NCBI RefSeq assembly: GCF_003984645.1
Contig: NZ_RWKI01000001.1
Coordinates: 186,001 to 250,000, forward strand
Direction: 5' to 3'
DNA: 64,000 nt
Source of the DNA: Variovorax sp. MHTC-1
GTDB lineage: Bacteria; Pseudomonadota; Gammaproteobacteria; Burkholderiales; Burkholderiaceae_C
The notes under the pieces are model-generated. The model worked only from the letters and a program-made list of their open reading frames with translations, was not told where the DNA came from and made no database searches. This document shows, one piece after another, positions 29,048-38,000 of this stretch. The number at the start of each line of letters is the position of its first letter. Positions within the stretch are counted from its first letter, which is position 1. A program made the position numbers and the translations under genes.

Positions 29048-32000
29048 ATGGCCCTCATGATGCTTCTGGACGGCGGCGGCGTATCGCGCACGGCGCAGCA
29101 GGCGGCCGCGAACCAGGCGGCGCAGCAACAGCGCACGCAGCAGACGCAGCAGACCACGAACGACAACGGCAGCAGCGCCGCGGCCGATGCGGCGGCCGCG
29201 CGTGCAGCACGGCTGCAGCGCGAGCTGGAAGCCCTGCTGGAGGCGCTGCGGCGCGCCCAGGAGGCAGCCCGCGAGGCGCGCCGGCGCGAGGCCGAGGCGC
29301 AGGCCAGGCTGACGCAGGCGCGGCAGCAGCTGGAGGATGCGCAGGAGCAGGCGCGCAACAACCCGTCGGAGGCCAACAACACGGCCGCTCATTCGGCGCA
29401 GCAGGGCCACGACCTCGCTGAGGCCAATTCGAAGAAGGAAACGGCGAAGCTCGCACTCGAGGACCGGGGCGTCGAGCTCGCCGACGCGCGGGTCGCGCAG
29501 AAGAGGGAGCAACGGCAAAGCCCCGACGGTCGCGCATCGGCGCAGACCGACCAGGAACTGAGGACGGCCGAGCTTGCCTATGGCCGGGCCCAGACCACGT
29601 CCACGGCCGCGGACACCTACGCCCGGACGGAGCAGGAGGCCCAGGAGGCCGAGAACCACGCCGCATCGCTGGAGCCGCCGCCCGGGCTGCCGGCCCAGGC
29701 CTACGGCAAGACGGACTGGGACGAGATCAATGCAGCCAGGAACGAGGCCACGCGCCTGCGCACCGAGGCCAACGCCGCGCGCGACGAGTACGACGAGACG
29801 CAGCAGACGGCGCAGCAGCCGCTCCTGTTCACGACGACGACGGCCACGACCTTCTCGACCGCCGCCGGCACCGACGGCGTCACCAGCCCGGCACTGCTGA
29901 GCTATGGCAACAACAACCTGCTCGCCCAGGTCTCCTACGGCGACGACGAGCCCGCGCCGCAATACCCGCTCCAGCCGCTGCTGCAGGTGGCGCCGTTTCC
30001 CCTGCCGGGTGCCCAAACCGGCTCCGAGAATCCTGTGGAGGGCCTCTATGCGCCGCCCGGCACGGAACAGGTGTCGGACACGGTCGCGGCCATCGCGCAG
30101 GGGAAGAGCGTGGAAGAGATCGCGAGGGAGCGCAATGTCAGTACCGACCAGATCATCTCCGAGGCCAGCGAGGCCGGCGTCGAGATCACGACCACCGCGG
30201 CGAACTCCGGCAACGGCGACGTGCAGACCACCACCCTGAAGCAGGGCGATGTGGAGCTGAGCTACTACCGCGACTACCAGCACGATTCGCTCACCGTGCG
30301 CGGAAGCTACGAGGACCCGGCCGCGCCCGGTGGCACCCGGACCATCGATGCCATGCAGGACAGCGACGGCCGCATCCATCACACGGTGACCGACCCGCAG
30401 ACCGGCGAGGAGGTGTCGGTCATCACCGACTACGAGGAAGGCACCGAGACCCGCATCGACTTCGACGACCAGGGGCGGCGCGTCGAGACCACGACCGAGA
30501 TGGGCGCCGGGCCGGTGACCTACGAGGTGAAGCACGGCGACACGGTCGGCGAACTCGCCCGGGCGCAGGGCATGACCGAGGCCGAGTTCCTGGCGCTCAA
30601 CCCGAACCTCGAGAATCCGGACCTGATCCATCCGGGCGACGAGCTGGTGGTCGCGACCTCGCCGACGACCGTCCAGGTTTTCAACGACGACGGTTCCATC
30701 CTCGAGACCCGCACGACGGGCGACGGCGAGCAGCAGGTGGTCTACGTCTCGCCGGAAGGCGAGAGGGTCACCCTCGCCGGCGAAAAGAGCGAGCAGGAGG
30801 CGCAGGCCGAGGACATCCGCGAGAGCATCTTCGAGGATGGCCTCACCGTCGCCCAGGTCGCGGCGAACATGCAGATGAGCCAATCGCAGGTGCTGGCGCT
30901 CATGGAGCCGGGCACCGTGGACGTTCAGGAAGCGACTTCGGACAACGGCGACGTGCAGACTACGACGCTCTTCGATCCGTACAGCGGCGAAGTGGTGATC
31001 GAGCGCTACGACTACCAGCACGACAGCATGCAGCGCGAGACGATCGCGGGCGACGCGGTCTTCGAGGTGCGCCAGTACGACCCCGAGACCGGAACGTTCT
31101 CCACCGTCGAGATGGCCGGCGGCGTCGGCTATGCGCAAAGCCTGGTCGACAGCCGGCAGCAGACGGTGAACGCCATCGCAAGCCAGATCAGCGATCTGGA
31201 CCAGGAGATCCGCCTCTGGCAGAAGATGGGCGAGGACCCCTCCGAGCTGTACGAACAACGCCGGGTGCTGAGCAGCCAGCTGGAAGACGCCCAGGCGGTG
31301 GTGGATATCCAGCAGGGCAAGGCGGACCAGGTGGCCACGGCCTCGGACAAGGCCACGGTGATCACGCTGGCGCGCGAGTTCTACGAAATCCAGACGAACA
31401 CGCGCCCCGGCACCGAGGCGCACACCAAGTCGACCGAGCTCTTGAACGAAGCGCTCGGCCTGATCGACCAGCTCAGCGACATGAGCGTGTCGGCCGACGC
31501 GAACGTGGACTTCCTGGAGGCCGACCGCGAACTGCAGAACGCCACCGCAGCCCGGGAAGAGGCCGATGCCGAGCTGGAGGCCCAGTACCAGCACTGGAAG
31601 GAGACGAGCTGGCTCTGGCCCGGTCTCGACGAAGAGCAGATCAAGGAGTGGAAGGAACAAGGCCAGGTGCCGATGGGCGGCTGGAACCGCGGCTACCGCA
31701 CCGCGGAGGAAGCGGACGAGGCCGCGCGCAAGGAGTTCGCCCAGGCGCAGGAACTGTGGGACGAAGTGGATAGCTCCGATTCGCGGCCGGAGCGGCTGGC
31801 GTGGCTGCGGCGCAACCAGGCGCTCGAGGACGAGGCGAATGCGCAGATCGCCTACGACGAGGCGGTGGGCGCCAAGGCCGATGCGGACATCGCGGTCCTG
31901 CAGCACGACATCGACGCGCTGCAGGAGGAGAAGGACGCCTGGGTGCAGGAGAACCCGGACGCCTACGCCGACGCCTTTCCGCGCCAGGAAGAGCTCGATG

Positions 32001-35000
32001 CGGTCGAGGACGACGTGACGCAGCTCACCATCGGCGGCCTGCTGAGCCAGGACGACGCGAACTTCCAGCGCTACCTGCTGACCCTGCCCGTCGCGCAGCG
32101 CGACACGGAGGAGCGGCGGCAGGAGGCGCTGAAAAGCTACCAGGAAGACAACTGGCGCGAGCAGCAGGAACTCAACAACCGGATCACCACGCTGAGCAAT
32201 GCCCGCCGCCGTCGATCGATCGACGCGTCGGCCGCCTACATCGAGCAGTGGAGCGCGAAGCATCCCGAACTCTGGGCGCAGTACGAGGAGCTGGGCGAAC
32301 CCTCGACGACCATGTCGGTGCGGGCCGCCGAGTACCGGCTGGAGCAGCGCGAAGACATTCTCGCGACACCGGCGGGAGAGCTGCTGCGCCCGGCCATCGA
32401 GGCGCAGCGGCAGGCCGAGTCCGAGGAGAGGCGGATCAGCGCCGAAGACCGGGAGCGCATGCAGACCGATCTCGATCGCATCAACGACGGGATCGACAAC
32501 CACAGCTTCGTGCGGGACGGGTGGTCGGCGATGTTCGGCGATACCGCCGACGATGCCCAGACCTACACCCAAGAGCAGATCGAGGCGGCGGAGCGGCTCG
32601 ACGACGACCTGAACGCCGGCCGCACCACGCTGCAAGCGTACGTGCGCGACCGCGACGCCCTGATGGGCGCCTACAACATCGATTCGGCCGATTGGACCCA
32701 GCAGCTGCGGGATACCGACGAGACCTGGGGCACCATCGACACGGCAGTGCGCACGGTGCTCGCAGCGGGCGCGGCGCTGGGCGTCACGCTGGTGACGGGC
32801 AACATCTTCGCCGGCGCCGCCGCGGGCATGCTGGTCAACGAGGCCTACGACCTGGCCAACGACGTCGGCGCCATGGCGAACGGACAGGCGCTGTCGAACG
32901 ATGGCCACGTCTCGCTCTTCGGGCTGGGCGCCGGCGCCATCTTCACGGACGACGTGACCGGCAAGGAAGTCCGCATGGCGCTGAAGGACAAGGTGATCGA
33001 CGGCGCCACGAACCTGGTCACAGGCGGCGGCGTGGCCGCGGGCGTCAAGATGAGCGCGGCCATGACGGGCCGCGTCGTCGCGCGCGGCGGAACCTTGAAC
33101 CTGGGCCAGCGCGTCACGATCGGCGCCGGCGCCCAGGTCGTGGGGCAGGGCGTGGACGGTGCCGGGCGCGTCGGCGTCGATGCGCTCCAGCTCGCGATCG
33201 AAGGCAAGCTCGGCACGCCCGAAGGCCTGGAGCGGCTTCGCAAGTCGCTCGCCAACGCCGGCATCAACGTCCTGTTCGCGCCGCTCGGCGGCAGCGTCTC
33301 GGGCGCGATCCGGATGGATCTGCTGCGGCCGGTGACGGGCGTCGCGCTGCAGGCCATCAACGACGGCGCCATGAACCTCGGCATTGCCGAGGTTTCCGCG
33401 CTGCTGCTCGAAGGCCGCCACATGAACACCGGCGAACTGGTGGCGGCCGGCGTGGGCACGCTGCCCGGCACCATCACCAGCATCGCCTTCCATCCGCAGC
33501 GGATGGCGACGGCGCGCGGCTATGTGGGCCACCTCGGTGCGGACGACGGCGCGGGAAGCGGCGCGCGGCGCCCGGTGCGCGACGACGTCGTGAACGATCC
33601 GGCGGACGACACGGTGGTGCCGGCGAGCTTCCGCACGGATGACGCGGCCGATACCGCTGACGCGACGAGCCCCGCCCGCACGGATGACGCGGCCGACACG
33701 GCCGACGCGACGAACCCCGCCCGCACGGAGGATGCAGCGGACGTGGCGGACACGCCTGTGGACACGCCGACCCCGGAGGCACCCGCTCAACCGGTGGCAC
33801 CGCCCGATCCGGACATTCCCGCGCCTGCGAGCGTGCCACCCACGGCGACGGTGCTCGTCGCCACCGCCGCCGCTTCGGCCGACAGGGTTCTGACATCTGC
33901 AGAGGCGCCGGGCAAGCCGGATGCATCGGACGGCGCCGAGGGCGCCGATTCGGCAGATGGCGCCGACGGACGCAGCGACGCCGATGACGCGGACGGCGCC
34001 GACGGCGCCGACGCCCCGGACGCCCCGGACGCCCCGGACGCCCCGGACGGCGCGGACGGCGCGGACGGCGCCGACACGGCGGGCGCCAGCCGCGACGAGC
34101 TGAGCACGCTCGCGGCGAACCGCGGCAGGGGCTTCTGGCGCAGGTCGCGCGGCGTCGACGTCAATCTGATTCCGACCACGCCCGAGTTCGGCCGGCTGCG
34201 GCTGGCCATGGAGCGGCTCAAGGGCGTGCAGGATGTTCCCGTGGTGGCAGGCGCCAGCGTCGGCGTGCGCGTTCGCGACCCCGGCACGGGCCAGGAGAGT
34301 TCGCAGAACTGGCTGCTCGATGCCGACGGTCAGACACCGCTCGCGCCGAGCGAGGCGGCGCAGCGCATCGAGGCCGCGGGCCGCCTGCCCGAGGACGGAT
34401 CGGCCGTGCTGATCCTGGGCTGCAATCTGTCGCCGGAATACCTCGGTCTCGTAGGGCAGCACCTGGGGCGCCCGGTGCTGACCAATGCGGAGATGGTGCA
34501 CGTCTTCAACACCTTCCGCGGCAGCCGCATCCAGACCGGCCCCGCCTTCGAGCCCGGCAGCGCGCCGGGCAGCACGCGCGCGACGTCCATCGACGTGCGC
34601 GCTGTCCGGCAGCCGGAGGGCGAACAGGACTACCGCTTCCTCGCGCGCGCCGACGCTGCGCACAGCGCGTCCTCCGACCCGAGCTGGCGCGTGGAGCTCG
34701 GCGAGGCGCATGGACTCGACGGCATCCACGGCCGAGTCAACACGACGGATTCGATGACGGCTTGCGTGAACATCTCGGTCACCATCGACCGCATGCTGAG
34801 CGCGCCGGGCACGCGCATGTCTGCCGTGCCTTCGGGCGCGAAAACGCTGGCGGATGTGCGCGGCCTCTACGGCGATCCGCCGATCACGCGCTTCGACGAC
34901 AGCGCGGCGACCATGGACCATCTGTCGCGCCTGCCGGACGGCTCGCGCGGCTTCGTGGTGCTGGGCGGCGACGCCGGCGACACCTCGCACATGATCAACT

Positions 35001-38000
35001 ACGTGGTCCGCGGCGGCGAGGTGGTGCTGATCGACGGGCTGTCGGGCCGCAACGCGTCGCGCTTCGACGCGCCGGTCGTCCATGTCATCGAGACGCAGAA
35101 CGGTGCCCACCCGCGGGTGGACCACACCGTTCGCTCGCAGGACGATATTGCACGCGCGCGCGCGCTCGCCGACGAGCCGCTGCCCGAGAGCTGGCCGCAG
35201 GACCTGGTGGCTGGGCGAAATATCCGTTTCGATTCGAACCGCGCGCCGCGGCCGCCGCAAGTGGCCGGACCCGAGTGGGCCGACGTCGCTGCCGCGGCGC
35301 CGCGCCTGATGGCCGACCAGGAGGCCGCGGCACAAGGGGGGCCGGCCGTGCAGCTGGCGCCGCACGAGCAGGCATGGCGGCAGTCCTTGTCCTCGGCCAT
35401 GCAGAACAGCGTGTTCGTCGTGTCCCGTGTATCGGGCTACGACGGCGCGCAGGTGCGTGCCAAGCGATCCGACATCTTCGACAACTACGCCGACGCGCAG
35501 GCCGCGGCGGCGGGGCTCGGCGGCGCGTATGTCCACCAGGTGCTGGCGCCGGCGGGGAGGAACCGTCTCGCGAAGGTCGGCCACGTCGAGCCTGCCGACC
35601 GCCGTGGCGCGACCTTCGTGTCGGCGGGAGGCGAAGTCCTCGGCGTCGGCATTCCGAACATCTATTTCCGGCAATGGCAGAGCGCCAACGCGCCAGCCGT
35701 TCACGGCACACAACCAACGGCCACGCCGGCGCAACAAGCCGCGACCACGCCACCCCCGCCGGCCGCGACCACGCCACCCCCGCCGGCCGCGACCACGCCA
35801 CCCCCGCCGGCCGCGACCACGCCACCCCCGCCGGCCGCGACCAAGCCACCGCCGCCGGCCGCGGCCAAGCCGCCACCGCCGGCCGCGACCACGCCGCCAC
35901 CGCAGACCGCCGCGACCACGCCGCCCGCGCCCCAGCCACCATCGACCGGCCCGGCGCCCGCTTTCCAGGGTTGGCAGGTGACAGCCACCTCGGCAGGTTC
36001 GGTCGATTTCGACCTCGTCATCGAAGGCAGCCAAAGCTTCACCGCGCCGCGGCCGAAATACGCAGGCCCGGACAACGTGGCGAACTTCGACCCGAAGCTG
36101 CAGGCGACGCAGGCCGACGCCGACCAGACGGCGTACCTGGTCGGCGCCAACTCGCCCGACGGGCACAAGGCGCGCAGCGAGTCGCTGCGGTCCAGGCTCG
36201 CGAACTACCTGCGGGGCAGGGCACCGTCCGCCTTCGGCGCGCCCGACTACGTCGCGAAGCGCTACGCCATTCCGGATGACGCGACCAAGGTCCTGCAGGG
36301 CGGCGCCGACGACAGCTTCGGCGTCAAACGCGTCTTCGGCACCTTCAAGGAGGCACAGGCCGCCGCGCAGCAGATGGCGACGGACAGGGGACAGGCGCAG
36401 GAAGTCGTTCGACTCGTGGATTCCAAGCTCGACCTGGCGGCGGGCGTGCGCAACCTGCGCTTCACCAACGCCCAGACCGACGGGATCGTCTTCGTGAACG
36501 CGGACGGCACGGTGAATCCGGTGAGCATTGCCAACCGCAACACGCCGAACCGGCACATCCCGAGGGCCGGCGACCAGTTCATCGACCCGCGCAACGAGAT
36601 GAGCGTCACCGACAAAACCTACTCGTTCAAGCAGCGCTGGAAGGTCGGCCTCTTCTCCGCTGCCACGATGATCGGAACCGCCGGCGCCACCTATGCGGCG
36701 ATGCGCTTCGGCGGCGCCAGCCTCGGCTGGTCGACCGCTGCAGGCGCCTCGGTCGCGACCTACGCCGGCACGCGCGACATGTTCCTGCGCTACGCCTTCG
36801 ATGCCTTCCTCTACCGCGGGCTGGCCGCGGGCTTCAAGCAGGGGCTGAAGGTGCGCATGCAAAAGCATGCCTCGCCCGATCACGACAACACCTTCGCCCT
36901 GATCAAGGAGATCGCGGATCCCGACAGGCAGGAGGCTGCGCTGACCCAGCTGCGCACGCAGCTGGCCAGCGGCATCGCGCGCCGCGATGGCATCGGCAGG
37001 AGCGACCGGGCCGCCAATCTCGCCGCGATCGAGACCTTGCGCAAGGATCCCGGCAATACCACGGCACTGGACACCCTGACGGCAGCGGCCTACCAGCGCG
37101 CAGGCCTGCCGATGGTCGGCGCGCGCGGCAGGTTCAATCGCATACCGCCGCAGCTCAGGGCCCAGTACGAGCAGGCGATGCAGGACATCCGCATCAAGCC
37201 GAAAACGCCCGACGAGGTGCAGCGCGTCGCTGACGCGGCGACGGTGCTCGACACGGCCGCCCTGGTGCTGCGCGCGCAGCAGCAGGCCGGCCGATTGCGC
37301 GGAAGCATGTTCGTGCGCAACGTGCCGCACGAGGATCGCCGGCGCTACAGGCAGGCCATCGATGCGCTCGCGCACAACCCTGCGGACCCGCAGGCCATGC
37401 TGACGCTCCAGCTGGTCGGCCTCGACCGGGTCCAGCGGATGGCCACGCACTACCGCGGTTCCTGGCGAGGCATTCACAAGGCCGACCGCCACACGATCGA
37501 GCTGGAAGCGGAGACCTTGAGAACGAGGATGAAGCAGATCCACCAGGAGCTCGGCGATGCGCTCGAGGCCAGCAGGACGGCCCACGCCAGCGATCCCGCG
37601 GCACGCGCGCTCGCCGACGAAGCCGCCCACGCGGCCTATGCGCGCGCCATGGACCACCTGAGGGCCAACCCGCCGGCCTCGCACCAGGTGCTGGAGGGCA
37701 TCGGCGACAAGCTCGGAACCTCCAACACGCCCGTGGGCCGCGCGCTGCTGTCGGCGCGCATCGCGAGCTTCGCGTGGAGCAACTCGGGCGCGACGCGCCT
37801 GGTGCTGGACCCGATCTACGACACCACAGCCTGGGTCGACGGCCTGACATCGGAGAAGGCGGTCGGGATGCCGGGCAGCGTCTATTTCGTCTGGGCCAAC
37901 AACACCGGGCTGGCCGCCTCCGTGGCCGCGAAGTTCGCGGAAGTTCAGAAGAGCCGCCACGGCGTCGACATGACCATCACGCACGATCCGGAAAGCCCAC

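Noticed and set aside
34400..34570. CHAT/caspase-like protease domain just before the papain-like domain of the giant protein
   Set aside because: The LILGCNLSPEY phrase recalls a caspase-fold cysteine, but no matching upstream catalytic histidine is visible, so I left it unassigned.
33640..35910. Tandem repeats considered as a CRISPR array
   Set aside because: Units are contiguous, short and in frame with no spacers; they encode protein linkers and no cas gene is present.
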